DNA of 64,000 nt from Kutzneria sp. CA-103260 (GTDB taxonomy: Bacteria; Actinomycetota; Actinomycetes; Mycobacteriales; Pseudonocardiaceae): assembly GCF_018263855.1 (NCBI RefSeq), contig NZ_CP073318.1, positions 5,084,001-5,148,000 on the forward strand, written 5' to 3'. Made by a program: the position numbers and the translations under genes. Shown here piece after piece: positions 35,093-46,628 of this stretch; position 1 is the stretch's first letter; the number at the start of each line of letters is the position of its first letter. Below the pieces are notes generated by a model. The model was given only the letters and a program-made list of their open reading frames with translations. It did no database searches and was not told the DNA's origin.

Positions 35093-35562
35093 CCCGCCTC
35101 CTTGATCCCCACCCCTGGAACAGCACGGCCGTTGAGGTCGACGGCCGCATGTCCACCTTGCCCCGTCGCAGCGCCAGCCACCGGACGGGTTGCCCCGCGG
35201 CGGGCCGAATTTCCCGTACGACAGTGGCACGCCGGGCGCTCGCTCGGCGACGGTGGCGGCAATGATGTCCAACGGCAGGTGAAGCATGTCACCTTTGACC
35301 GGCACGACACTGTGTGCCCTGGCCTGCCGCAGCGCGCTGTCGAGGAGATCGACGCCGAAGTGGCGGTAGCCGAGCGCGGCCAACCGCGGGGCGAGCAGGC
35401 CGCCGCCGCACCCGAGGTCGACGAGCAACGCCCCAGGTCGTGCCGCGGGTGGCAGTAGCGCCCCCGGGCGGCGGTGAGCCAGTGCAGCATCGCGAACGGC
35501 CCGTCCGGACTGCACCACTGCGTGGCGAACCGCTCGTACGCAGCCGGGTCGTCGCGTATCAC
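35089..35562 (-). pseudogene. Decayed SAM methyltransferase, partner of the type III PKS
   Basis: Fragments of one class I methyltransferase lie in order but in three frames. The start region (DDPAAYERFATQW, from GTG 35562) is followed, after a lost base in the G run at 35461-35465, by motif I LLVDLGCGGGLLAPRL and KGDMLHLPL. A C-terminal STSTAVLFQG fragment then appears in a third frame, with another lost base around 35107-35115 before the final IKEAG and stop. The middle of the domain is missing: about 158 codons remain of an expected 230 or more. The stop still overlaps the PKS start. Confidence 0.75.
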
Positions 35563-35645
35563 CCCACACTCCCACTTTCGTGGTTCAGTGGCTCAGCGAC
35601 CGCCCGACTGGTTTGATCGTCTCGCACTCGCTGGAAGGAGTGGCA

Positions 35646-37756
<2,111 letters not shown>

Positions 37757-37760
<4 letters not shown>

Positions 37761-39946
37761 TCCCCTCGTCCACCTACCGGGTGCAGTTCGGGCCGGACAT
37801 GGGTTTCAACCGGGTCAAGCACGTCGCGGGCTACCTGCACCGGCTGGGTGTCGGCGCGCTGTACGCGTCGCCGCTGTTGCAGGCCACGCCCGGTTCCACC
37901 CACGGCTACGACGTCACCGACCCGACCACCACGTCGGCCGGTCTCGGCGGCGCGGTGGCCCGGGAGGTGCTGCAACACCGGCTTCGCGAGCTGGGCCTGG
38001 GTTTTGTCGTCGACATCGTGCCCAACCACGTGGGCATCTCGATGCCGCAGGCCAACCCGTGGTGGTGGGACGTCCTGCGCTACGGCCGAGAGTCCAAGCA
38101 CGCCGACAAGTTCGACATCGACTGGTCGCGCGCCCCGATCCTGGCGCCGGTGCTCGGCGACGAGCACGGTCTGGAAGCGCTGGCCGTGGACGGCGATCAC
38201 CTCGCCTACTTCGACCAGATATTCCCGATAGCGCCCGGCACTTCCGGCGGCACGCCGCAGGAGGTGCACGACCGTCAGCACTATCGGCTGGTGCACTGGC
38301 GGACGGCCAACACCGACCTGAACTACCGGCGGTTCTTCGACATCAACACGTTGGCGGCGGTGCGGGTCGAGGACCCGGCGGTCTTCGAGGCGACGCACCG
38401 CGAGGTGCTGAGCTGGGGCGTGGACGGCCTGCGCATCGACCACCCGGACGGGCTTTCCGACCCCGGCGGCTATCTGCGCCGGCTGCGCGAGGCCGCGCCG
38501 GAGACGTGGATCGTGGTGGAGAAGATCCTCGGCGTCGGCGAGTCGCTGCCGGTGTCGTGGCCGGTCGCCGGCACCACCGGCTACGACGCGCTGCGGGAGG
38601 TCTGTGGGCTGTTCATCGACCCCGCCGGCGAGCCGCCGACCCCGGGATCGCTGCTGTACCTGGAAACCCGCTGCAAGGAGACGGCGGCGCGAACGCTGCT
38701 GCGAGCGGAGGTGCGGCGCATCAACGCGTTGCTGCCCTTCGACGACGAGGACGCCGTCATCGAGCTGCTGACCCTGTTCCCGGTCTACCGCAGCTATCTA
38801 CCGGAGGGCCGGAACTCACTGGAGCAGGCGGCCTCGATGAATCCGCGGGCTGCGGAGATCGCACGACTGATGCTGGCCGATCCGCACGGTGAGTTGGCGA
38901 CGCGCGTGCAGCAGACATCCGGCATGGTGATGGCCAAGGGCGTCGAGGACACCGCCTTCTACCGCTACAACCGGTTCGTGGCGCTGAACGAGGTCGGCGG
39001 CGACCCGTCCCGGTTCGGCGTGCCGCCAGCCGAGTTCCACGTCGCCATGCAGGCCCGCGAGGCCGGCGCACCCGACACGATGACGGCCCTGTCCACTCAC
39101 GACACCAAGCGGGCCGAGGATGTCCGGGCCCGACTGGCGGTGCTGTCCGAAGTGGAGTTCGAGACCGCGTTCGCCCGGTGGACCGAGAAGAAGCCGCTGC
39201 CCGAGCGGTCGCTGACCCGCCTGGCCTGGCAGACGCTGGTCGGCGCGTATCCGATCAGCGCCGACCGGCTGCGGGACTATCTGGCCAAGGCGGCCAAGGA
39301 AGCCAAGATCGCCACATCCTGGGTGGATGGCAACCCCGAGGTGGACAAGGCCATCGCGGCCTGGCCCGACGAGGTGTTCGGCGACGCGGCGCTGATGGCC
39401 GAGGTGACCGAGCTGATCGACCGGATCACGCCGGCCGGTTGGTCGAACTCGTTGGGGCAGAAGCTGATGCAGCTGGCCGGCCCGGGTGTGCCGGACGTGT
39501 ACCAGGGCACCGAGCTGTGGGACTTCTCGCTGGTCGATCCGGACAACCGGCGGCCAGTGGACTTCGAGCAGCGGGCCGCGCTGCTGGCCCGGATCGACGA
39601 CGGCTGGCTGCCCGAGGTGGACGTCTCCGGCGCGGCCAAGCTACTGGTCACCACCCGGACGCTGCGGCTGCGCCGCGACCGGCCGGAGCTGTTCACCGGC
39701 TACCTCCCGGTGCCGGCCCAGGGCCCGGCGGCCGAGCACGCGGTGGCCTTCGCCCGCAACGGGTTGGTGGCCGTGTGCACGCGGCTGCCGATCCGCCTGG
39801 AGGCCGCCGGCGGCTGGCGCGACACCGTGCTCCCGCTCCCGGCCGGCGAGTGGACGGACGTGATCACCGGCCGTCCGGTCTCCCGATCCCCGTTGCTGTC
39901 CGAGCTGTTGTCCCCCTACCCGGTTGCCTTGGTGGTGCGTTCGTGA
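37757..39946 (+). CDS. treY: Maltooligosyl trehalose synthase TreY
   Basis: A 729-residue GH13 enzyme that turns the reducing-end alpha-1,4 bond of malto-oligosaccharides into alpha,alpha-1,1. The N-terminal STYRVQFGPDMGF, the DIVPNHVGIS motif and DGLRIDHPDGL with the catalytic Asp are present, and VMAKGVEDTAFYRY is typical of TreY. Both junctions are 4-base overlaps (ATGA with glgX, GTGA with treZ). Confidence 0.95.
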
Positions 39947-41643
39947 CCGAATTCTCCGTGTGGGCCCCGAACCGATCCCGAGTTCGGGTCCACAATGGAC
40001 CATCCGTGCACGAGATGGCCGTCGGCGAGGACGGCTGGTGGCGGGCCGAGGTGTCCGACGCCGCCCCGGACTACGCCTTCCAGCTCGACGACGAGCCGGA
40101 CGAGCTGCCAGACCCGCGGTCCCGCTGGCAGCCGGACGGCGTGCACAAGCGCTCGCACCGCTATGACCACTCCGGGTTCGAGTGGACCGACGCCGACTGG
40201 ACGGGCCGCCAGCTGCCCGGCGGCATCGTGTACGAGCTGCACATCGGCACGTTCACCCCCGAGGGCACCTTCGACGCGGCCATCGGCAAGCTGGGCCACC
40301 TCGTCGACCTCGGCGTCGACTTCGTGGAAGTCATGCCGGTCAACGCCTTCGACGGCCCGCACGGCTGGGGCTACGACGGCGTGTGCTGGTACGCCGCCCA
40401 CGACCCGTACGGCGGCCCCGACGGCTTCAAGCGTTTCGTGGACGCCTGCCACAATCGCGGCCTGGCCGTGCTGCTGGACGTGGTCTACAACCACCTCGGC
40501 CCGTCCGGGGCCTACCTCGACCGGTTCGGCCCGTACTTCGCCGGCGAGACGATCTGGGGCCCGACGCTCAACCTGGACGGCCCGCAGTCGGACGAGGTCC
40601 GCCGCTACGTCATCGACAACGCCGTGAGCTGGCTGCGCGACTTCCATGTCGACGGTCTGCGCCTGGACGCCGTGCACGCGCTGTCCGACCGCCGCGCGAC
40701 CAATCTGTTGGAGGAGCTGTCGTCCGAAGTGGACGCGCTCTCCGTCCACTTGCGACGGCCGCTGACCCTGATCGCCGAGTCGGATCTCAACGACCCCAGG
40801 CTGGTCACGCCGCGCGAGGCCGGCGGCTACGGCCTCCAGGCACAGTGGAGCGACGACCTGCACCACTGTCTACACGCGACCCTGTCCGGCGAGCGCCAGG
40901 GCTACTACGCCGACTTCGGCTCCCTGCAAGCGCTTGCGGCCACCCTGACCGGCGTTTTCTGGCACGCCGGCACCTGGTCGTCGTTCCGCGGCCGCCACCA
41001 CGGCCGCAAGGTCGACACGCTGACCACGCCCGGCCACCGGTTCCTGGCATACCTCCAGGACCACGACCAGATCGGCAATCGCGCCACCGGCGACCGGCTG
41101 TCCGACACGGCGTCGCCGGGCCTGCTGGCCTGCGGCGCGGCCATCGTGCTGTGTTCCCCCTACACGCCGATGATCTTCATGGGCGAGGAGTGGGCGGCAT
41201 CTACGCCGTGGCAGTTCTTCGCCTCGTTCCCGGACCCGAAGCTGGCCGACGCGGTGCGCACCGGCCGCCGCAGGGAGTTCGCCGAGCACGGCTGGGACGC
41301 GCAGGACGTGCCGGATCCGGTGGACCCGGCCACGTTCGACCGGTCCAAGCTGCGCTGGGAGGAGATCGCCACTGCCGGCCACGCCGAGATGCTGGCCACC
41401 TACAAGGCGCTGATCGCGCTGCGCCGCAGCCGCCCCGAGCTGACCGATCCGCGGCTGCGCCAGTTGTCGGTCGACATCGACGAGGAGAACCGCGTGGTCG
41501 TGCTGCACCGCGGCGACCTGCGCGTGGTGTGCAACCTGGGCGACGAGCGGGTGGAGCCACCGCCCGGCACGGTCCTGTTCAGTTCGGCGACGCCCGGCGA
41601 CCCCGAGTCGGTCACCGTCGTCGAGGTGTCAGCTGACGGCTGA
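39943..41643 (+). CDS. treZ: Maltooligosyl trehalose trehalohydrolase TreZ
   Basis: A 566-residue GH13 enzyme that releases free trehalose from maltooligosyl-trehalose. It has an N-terminal CBM48/E-set (FSVWAPNRSRVRV), then DVVYNHLGPSG, DGLRLDAVHA with the nucleophile Asp and LQDHDQIGNRA. GTG 39943 overlaps the treY stop. With glgX and treY it forms a complete glycogen-to-trehalose pathway for osmotic or desiccation stress. The last 15 bases overlap the convergent whiB-type gene. Confidence 0.95.
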   Translation: MTEFSVWAPNRSRVRVHNGPSVHEMAVGEDGWWRAEVSDAAPDYAFQLDDEPDELPDPRSRWQPDGVHKRSHRYDHSGFEWTDADWTGRQLPGGIVYELHIGTFTPEGTFDAAIGKLGHLVDLGVDFVEVMPVNAFDGPHGWGYDGVCWYAAHDPYGGPDGFKRFVDACHNRGLAVLLDVVYNHLGPSGAYLDRFGPYFAGETIWGPTLNLDGPQSDEVRRYVIDNAVSWLRDFHVDGLRLDAVHALSDRRATNLLEELSSEVDALSVHLRRPLTLIAESDLNDPRLVTPREAGGYGLQAQWSDDLHHCLHATLSGERQGYYADFGSLQALAATLTGVFWHAGTWSSFRGRHHGRKVDTLTTPGHRFLAYLQDHDQIGNRATGDRLSDTASPGLLACGAAIVLCSPYTPMIFMGEEWAASTPWQFFASFPDPKLADAVRTGRRREFAEHGWDAQDVPDPVDPATFDRSKLRWEEIATAGHAEMLATYKALIALRRSRPELTDPRLRQLSVDIDEENRVVVLHRGDLRVVCNLGDERVEPPPGTVLFSSATPGDPESVTVVEVSADG

Positions 41644-41931
41644 CTTGATCCGGCGGCGGCTGGCGGAGATCACCGCGCGGCGCTCGTTCTCGCCCATGCC
41701 GCCCCAGATGCCGTAGGGCTCCTGCACCTGGAGCGCGTGCTTCAGGCACTCGACGCGCACCGGGCACGAGTGGCAGATACGCTTGGCGTTGGCTTCCCGC
41801 GCCTGCCGGGCGGAACCCCGTTCGCTGTCCGGGTGGAAGAAGACGGCGCTGTTGGCGCCGCGGCAGGCGCCCAGTCGCTGCCAGTCCCAGTTCTCCGAGA
41901 CCGGGATGGGTAGCCGGTGCACGTCGGCCAT
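41629..41931 (-). CDS. WhiB-family iron-sulfur regulator
   Basis: A 100-residue WhiB-like protein. Four Cys ligands for a 4Fe-4S cluster are visible (LGACRG, then CHSCPVRVEC, a C-x2-C-x5-C arrangement), followed by the WhiB turn GIWGGM and a basic C-terminal tail. FFHPDSERG resembles the WhiB2/WhiB3 side of the family, but the subgroup is not certain. It acts in the cytosol with a sigma factor. It is divergent from the GAF-ANTAR gene 50 bases away. Confidence 0.93.
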   Translation of the reverse strand: MADVHRLPIPVSENWDWQRLGACRGANSAVFFHPDSERGSARQAREANAKRICHSCPVRVECLKHALQVQEPYGIWGGMGENERRAVISASRRRIKSAVS

Positions 41932-41981
41932 AGCGCGCCTCCTAGTACGAACTCGTCGGCACTCTGGTACCCGCGCCCGAC

Positions 41982-42710
41982 ATGCCCAAACCCCCGGGTT
42001 TGGCGATCTCCCCCATCCGGGTAACCGGGGGCGTGGACGAGGTGAGATTCGGCCCAGAGCTGTTGGACCGGCTGCTCGCGCACCTGGTCGCCCGTCTGCC
42101 CGGATGCGACGGCGCCGGGGTGAGCACGGTGTCGAGGAGCTTGCGGGCGGTCGGGACGGCCGTCGAGCGCGACGCCGAGCAGTGGCAGCGGGGCGAGGGA
42201 CCGGTGGTGGCTGCCGCCACCGGCGACGAGACGCTGGTCCAGACCCTGCCCGACGGCGTGACCTGGGTCACCGCCGTGCCGGGCAGCTGGACTGAGGACG
42301 GCCCGTCGGTGCTGTCGGTCTACACCGACCACGAGCCCAAGGAGGACGACCTCCGGCTGATCGACCAGACCGAGCCCCTGCTGGCCACCGCCACCGCCGT
42401 GATCGAGTTCTGCGCCGACGAGGTGCTGCGGGCCGACCAGATGGTCGAGATGGTGCAGAACCGCCGGCTCATCGAACAGGCCAAGGGCCTGGTCATGGGC
42501 GCGACGCGGTGCGACGCCGGGGCGGCGTTCCGCACCCTGGTCCGGTCCAGCCAGCACTTCAACGTCAAGCTGCGGGACCTGTCGGCCGCGCTGGTCGAGG
42601 TGGTCGGCGGCGCGCCGGTCGCCGACCAGGAGCCCGGCGCCGGACCACCCGGCGCGCCGCCGGAGCCGGCCGCGCGGGCCGCGCGGATGACCTGGCAAGC
42701 TCTTCGTTGA
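41982..42710 (+). CDS. GAF and ANTAR domain regulator
   Basis: A 242-residue protein. The N-terminal region (about 20-150) resembles a GAF sensor. The ANTAR RNA-binding domain follows at about 155-210 (VQNRRLIEQAKGLVMGATRCDAGAAFRTLVRSS). A Pro/Ala-rich tail ends the chain. ANTAR proteins act as antiterminators on paired hairpins in nascent RNA. It lies just before a STAS-RsbW-SigB set and may belong to the same stress circuit. Confidence 0.85.
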   Translation: MPKPPGLAISPIRVTGGVDEVRFGPELLDRLLAHLVARLPGCDGAGVSTVSRSLRAVGTAVERDAEQWQRGEGPVVAAATGDETLVQTLPDGVTWVTAVPGSWTEDGPSVLSVYTDHEPKEDDLRLIDQTEPLLATATAVIEFCADEVLRADQMVEMVQNRRLIEQAKGLVMGATRCDAGAAFRTLVRSSQHFNVKLRDLSAALVEVVGGAPVADQEPGAGPPGAPPEPAARAARMTWQALR

Positions 42711-42828
42711 TCAACGGGGCGTCCGCCCGTGCGCTACGGTGAGCACGCAGTGGTTGAGCAGCCAGCCGCCGCGTTCGAGTCGGTGCCGTGACCCGACAGG
42801 TGCCCCTTCCCACGACTCGTGAGGAACT

Positions 42829-43197
42829 GTGACCGAGAACAGCAGCAGCAGCGCTCTCCCTATCGACGTGGTGCTGGACCGGCCGTCGCCCGGCATGGTC
42901 GTCGCCTCCGTCAGCGGAGAGCTGGACATGCTCACCGCGCCCCGCCTGCGCGCCGTCGTGACGGCCGAGCTGGCCGGGTGCGCGGTGCTGGTGATCGACC
43001 TGTCCGGCGTGTCCTTCCTCGGCTCGGCCGGCCTGGCCGTGCTGGTGGAGGCCGCGCACGAGGCCGAGCGCCAGCAGGTGGAACTGCGGGTGGTGGCCAC
43101 CGGCCGGACCGTGCGACGGCCGCTGGAGATCACCGGACTGAATGAGGTGCTGACCACGTTTCCCAGCCGGGACGACGCGGTCGGCGCGCCCGGCTGA
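42829..43197 (+). CDS. STAS anti-sigma factor antagonist
   Basis: A 122-residue RsbV/SpoIIAA-like protein. The core motif DLSGVSFLGSAGLAVLV carries the conserved Ser (in LGSAGL) that a partner kinase phosphorylates. When unphosphorylated it binds RsbW and frees the sigma factor. The start is GTG 42829 with GAGGAA upstream. It lies 14 bases before the RsbW-like gene and is the regular counterpart of the Ser-lacking STAS domains at 4.4 and 8.2 kb. Confidence 0.92.
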   Translation: MTENSSSSALPIDVVLDRPSPGMVVASVSGELDMLTAPRLRAVVTAELAGCAVLVIDLSGVSFLGSAGLAVLVEAAHEAERQQVELRVVATGRTVRRPLEITGLNEVLTTFPSRDDAVGAPG

Positions 43198-43211
43198 GAT
43201 GTGGGGGAACA

Positions 43212-43685
43212 ATGGGCGAGGTAGACGTCGACGGCACCGAGGTGACAGTGAGCGAGCACGAGCCCAGCACCGCCAGCGAGAAGCCCCTGGCCGGGGCCGA
43301 CGTGGAGGTGCGCATCGCCGCCGCCCCCGTGCACCTGTCGGTGCTGCGCGCGGTGGCCGCGGATCTGGCGATGCGGGCCGATTTCACGCTGGACGCGATC
43401 TCCGACCTGAAGATGGCCGTCGACGAGGCCTGTTCGGAGCTGATCTCGCGGTCGGTGCCGGACGCCGACCTGGTGTGCCGGTTCAGCGTGGAGCCGGACC
43501 AGATCCACTTCTCGGCCGAGGCGCCGACCACCTCGCTCACCCCGCCCAGCCGGGAGAGCTTCGGCTGGCGGGTGCTCACCGCGCTCACCGACGCCGTGAA
43601 CACGTGGGTCGTCCCCGGTCCGGGGGACAGCCATGTGCTGCGGTTCGACCTGGTCAAGAAGCGATCCGACGCGGTGGCCCTGTGA
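43212..43685 (+). CDS. RsbW-like anti-sigma factor kinase
   Basis: A 157-residue HATPase of the RsbW family, with an N box in DLKMAVDEACSELISRS. The C-terminal half lacks a clean G1/G2 pair (DQGxG is not evident), so ATP binding may be weak. The ATG follows GTGGGGG. It sits between the STAS antagonist and the SigB/SigF factor, as in rsbV-rsbW-sigB operons, and should hold that sigma factor inactive. Its stop overlaps a short insertion-encoded frame. Confidence 0.87.
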   Translation: MGEVDVDGTEVTVSEHEPSTASEKPLAGADVEVRIAAAPVHLSVLRAVAADLAMRADFTLDAISDLKMAVDEACSELISRSVPDADLVCRFSVEPDQIHFSAEAPTTSLTPPSRESFGWRVLTALTDAVNTWVVPGPGDSHVLRFDLVKKRSDAVAL

Positions 43686-43762
43686 CCGAGCTTGCGAGGG
43701 CACCATTCGGCGCAGCGGCCTTGGTCGCAGACTCGCCGAGCGCTAGCGAGGTGGGACTGTGA
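43682..43762 (+). repeat. MIRU-like 77-bp intercistronic element with 26-codon frame
   Basis: A small frame runs from GTG 43682, overlapping the rsbW-like stop (GTGA), to TGA 43762, overlapping the sigma factor GTG (GTGA). Removing 77 bases would restore a simple GTGA junction like others in this window. The element has two similar 14-16-base motifs, CCGAGCTTGCGAGG (43686-43699) and CCGAGCGCTAGCGAGG (43736-43751), and supplies the sigma gene's ribosome binding site. Mycobacterial MIRUs show the same layout. The 26-residue peptide is probably only a coupling device. Confidence 0.6.
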
Positions 43763-44538
43763 CTCGGTCCTCGGAGCACGCCACCAACGACTACGCGCAC
43801 CTGGATCCGCTGCTGGAGGAGCTATCCGGGCTGGCCGCCGACGACCCGCGGCGGACCGAGCTGCGGGACCAGCTGGTGACCGAGTTCCTGCCGGTGGCCC
43901 AGCACATCGCGCGGCGCTTCGGCCAGCGCGGCGAGCCGCACGACGACCTCGTGCAGGTGGCCACCGTGGGCCTGATCAGCGCCGTCGACCGGTTCGACCC
44001 GGAGCGGGGCAGCGACTTCCTGTCCTTCGCGGTGCCCACGATCATGGGCGAGGTGCGCCGGCACTTCCGGGACACCAGCTGGTCGGTGCGGGTGCCGCGG
44101 CGGCTCAAGGAGCTGCACCTGGCCATCACCAGCGCCACCAACGAGCTGTCCCAGCACCTCGGCCGCGCCCCCACGCCCAGCGAGCTGGCCACGCACCTGG
44201 GCATCAGCAAGGACGACGTGTACGAGGGCCTGGAGGCGTCCAACGCCTACCGCAGCTCCTCGCTGGACGAGCTCCTGGTCGGCACCGACAAGTCGGTGTC
44301 CCTGGGCGACGCCCTCGGCGACGAGGACCCCGAGCTGATGGGCGTGGAGAACCGCGAGGCCCTGCAGCCGCTGCTGCAGCAGCTGCCGGAGCGGGAGCGC
44401 ACCATCATCCTGCTGCGCTTCTTCGGCAATCTCACGCAGACCCAGATCGCCGACCGCATCGGCATCTCCCAGATGCACGTGTCCCGGCTGCTGGCCCGGA
44501 CTCTCGTGGAGCTGCGCAAGGGTTTGCTCAGCGAATAG
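43759..44538 (+). CDS. SigB/SigF-type stress sigma factor
   Basis: A 259-residue group 3 sigma-70 factor. Region 2 is seen at LVQVATVGLISAVDRFDPERGSDFLSFAVPTIMGEVRRHFRD, region 3 at APTPSELATHLGISKDDVYEGLEA and region 4 at LPERERTIILLRFFGNLTQTQIADRIGISQMHVSRLL. It should drive a general stress or development regulon and is controlled by the RsbV/RsbW-like genes just upstream. GTG 43759 has GAGGTGGGA upstream, inside the intercistronic element. Confidence 0.93.
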   Translation: MTRSSEHATNDYAHLDPLLEELSGLAADDPRRTELRDQLVTEFLPVAQHIARRFGQRGEPHDDLVQVATVGLISAVDRFDPERGSDFLSFAVPTIMGEVRRHFRDTSWSVRVPRRLKELHLAITSATNELSQHLGRAPTPSELATHLGISKDDVYEGLEASNAYRSSSLDELLVGTDKSVSLGDALGDEDPELMGVENREALQPLLQQLPERERTIILLRFFGNLTQTQIADRIGISQMHVSRLLARTLVELRKGLLSE

Positions 44539-44624
44539 CGCGGTAACACGCGCGCGGCGAAACGCGAATAGCCCGGGCAGCCGCCCCTTGCCGCTCGGGG
44601 CACTGAACAAAGGACCACTTAGCC

Positions 44625-45116
44625 ATGGTCTATCAGCTGCCGCTGCCCGTTCCGCCGCCGACCAAGAAGCACACCGCCGTGAAGGTCGTCGGTGGAATTG
44701 TCGCCGGTGTCGTCGTCTTCGGTGTCGGTGTGGCCGCCGGTTCCGGGGGATCCAATTCCGTGACGCCGGCGGCCGCGACGGTGAAGACGGTGACCGTCAC
44801 GGTGCCCGGCCCGACCCGGACGGTCATCGAGACCCTGACCGTGCAGCCGACCACCACACAGCCGCCCGGCCCCAAGACCCAGGTCGTCAACGGCACTTTC
44901 CACGTGGGCGAGGACATTGTCGCCGACCGGTGGAAGACCGACGGCCCGTCCGGCGCCAGCGCTCTCGGCATGTGTTACTGGGAACGCGAGAAGAACGACT
45001 CCGGCGACTTCTCGGCCATCATCGCCAATGACAACATCAAGGGTCCGGCTTCCATCACGGTGAACGCCGGCGAATTCGTCAAGTTCGACGGCGACTGCTC
45101 GTGGTCCCATTCCTGA
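44625..45116 (+). CDS. Membrane-anchored extracellular protein of unknown function
   Basis: A 163-residue protein with a short N-terminus, one transmembrane helix (about 20-43; VVGGIVAGVVVFGVGVAAG), a Thr/Pro-rich linker and a C-terminal beta-type domain (GTFHVGEDIVADRWKTDG... with two Cys) like small secreted actinomycete proteins. It follows the sigma gene by 86 bases, so it may be read through or belong to its regulon. No family named. Confidence 0.75.
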   Translation: MVYQLPLPVPPPTKKHTAVKVVGGIVAGVVVFGVGVAAGSGGSNSVTPAAATVKTVTVTVPGPTRTVIETLTVQPTTTQPPGPKTQVVNGTFHVGEDIVADRWKTDGPSGASALGMCYWEREKNDSGDFSAIIANDNIKGPASITVNAGEFVKFDGDCSWSHS

Positions 45117-46019
45117 TCACTGTTCGACAGCGCCGATCATCAGGTCCCAGAACCGGTCCACGTCCAGTCCGGTGGCGACCAGGGCATTGGGCTTGCGGCC
45201 GGTGACGCGGTCCAGGTCGACGACGGTGGCACCGCGGGTGTGGGTGCCGGTGAGCTCGATCTCGACGTTGAGCGGGCGGGCCGAGATGATCGTGGGGTCG
45301 ATGACGGCGGCGACGGCCACCGGGTCATGCAGGGGCGGCGACTCGAAGCCGAAGTAGGCGCGGTAGGAGTCGGCGAAGTAGGTCAGCAGGTCGTGGCAGA
45401 TACCGGCCAGTGGCGTGCCGATCTGCTGGATTCGTCGCAGCACCGGGGGTGTGGCCAGGGCTCGGTGGGTGACGTCGAGCCCGCACATGGTGATCGGCAG
45501 CCCGGAGCGGAAGACGATGTCGGCGGCCTCGGGGTCGGCGAGAATGTTGAACTCGGCCAGCGGGGCCATGTTGCCGCGGCCGGTGGAGCCGCCCATGAGC
45601 ACGATGCGGTCGATGTTGCCGACGCCGTTCTGGAGGAACGTAGCCACATTGGTCAGCGGGCCGGTGGCGATGACGGTGGTCGGCTCTCGCAGGACATCGG
45701 ACGCCAACTGCAGGGCGGTGCGCGGGTCGGCGTCGACGGTGGGCGGCGGGAAGTCGGGGCCGTCCAAGCCGGATTCGCCGTGGATTTCCCCGGCGTGCAA
45801 GGGATCCTGGGCCAGAGGTTGGTCGGCGCCGGCGGCGATGGGCACGTCAGTGATGCCGGCGACGGTGCACATCCGGCGGGCGTTGAGCGTGGTCCGCGCC
45901 AGCGTCTGGTTGCCGGCGACGGTGGTGATCGCCCGCAGGTCGAGGCGCCGCGCGGCCAGCAGGATGGCCAGCGCGTCGTCATGGCCGGGATCGCAGTCGA
46001 GGATCACCCGTGTGGTCAT
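45117..46019 (-). CDS. Inosine/uridine-preferring nucleoside hydrolase
   Basis: A 300-residue nucleoside N-ribohydrolase. The calcium-binding signature DCDPGHDDALA is at residues 8-18, and a late HDPVAVAAVID segment supplies the catalytic His and another Asp ligand. It cleaves nucleosides to base and ribose for salvage. ATG 46019 opens the gene. It abuts the upstream convergent gene without a gap (45116/45117) and follows the methyltransferase gene by 12 bases on the same strand, so it may close that operon. Confidence 0.93.
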   Translation of the reverse strand: MTTRVILDCDPGHDDALAILLAARRLDLRAITTVAGNQTLARTTLNARRMCTVAGITDVPIAAGADQPLAQDPLHAGEIHGESGLDGPDFPPPTVDADPRTALQLASDVLREPTTVIATGPLTNVATFLQNGVGNIDRIVLMGGSTGRGNMAPLAEFNILADPEAADIVFRSGLPITMCGLDVTHRALATPPVLRRIQQIGTPLAGICHDLLTYFADSYRAYFGFESPPLHDPVAVAAVIDPTIISARPLNVEIELTGTHTRGATVVDLDRVTGRKPNALVATGLDVDRFWDLMIGAVEQ

Positions 46020-46031
46020 GGCTTCAGGCTG

Positions 46032-46628
46032 TCAGTCCCGGATGATCGCCGCCAGCCACGCCTGCGCCTGGCCACGGGTCAGCTCCAGCTCGACGGCGTC
46101 GATCGACTCAATCCGCCACCCCGCGCCGAAGGCGGCCCGTAGTTCTGCTTCGCTCACCCGGCGGGGACCCCAGACGCCGGGCTGCCGGTCGCTGAAGCAC
46201 AACAGGTGCAGGCGTCCGCCGGGCTCGAGCACTGAGGCCAGCGACGCCACGTAGCGGATCCGGTCGTCGTCCTCGAAAACATGGAACAGCGCACTGTCCA
46301 CAATGGTCTCGAACGGCCCGAACCCTTCCAGCTCCAAGGCGTTCGCCACCTCGAACCGGACCTTCAGGCCACGCTCGGCGGCCTTGGCCCGAGCCCGCTC
46401 GATCGCCGGCGCGGCGGTGTCCACCCCGGTCACGTCCAGCCCGAGCCCGGCGGCCAGCAGGGCGTGCTCGCCGGTGCCGCAGCCCACGTCCAGCACCCGG
46501 CCGCGCAGGCCACCGGCCTCGGCGAGGGCGGCGATCACCGGCTGGGGCCGGCCGATGTCCCACGGTGGCTGCTCGGCGTAGGCCTGAACGAAGTCCTCGG
46601 GCCGGCGCGGCTGGCGTTGTTCGGTCAT
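46032..46628 (-). CDS. Class I SAM-dependent methyltransferase
   Basis: A 198-residue methyltransferase with motif I VLDVGCGTGEHALLAA at about residues 46-61, an acidic GVD at motif II and LEPGGRLHLLCFSD at motif IV-V. It resembles tellurite-resistance/thiopurine methyltransferase-like proteins (AYAEQPPWDIGRPQP near the start). The substrate is unknown. ATG 46628 overlaps the upstream GNAT stop as ATGA (46625-46628); longer in-frame upstream starts fall inside that gene and are rejected. Confidence 0.88.
   Translation of the reverse strand: MTEQRQPRRPEDFVQAYAEQPPWDIGRPQPVIAALAEAGGLRGRVLDVGCGTGEHALLAAGLGLDVTGVDTAAPAIERARAKAAERGLKVRFEVANALELEGFGPFETIVDSALFHVFEDDDRIRYVASLASVLEPGGRLHLLCFSDRQPGVWGPRRVSEAELRAAFGAGWRIESIDAVELELTRGQAQAWLAAIIRD

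Noticed and set aside
42765..42790. GTTCGAGT tRNA T-arm-like sequence
   Set aside because: No acceptor, D-arm or anticodon stem can be folded around it.
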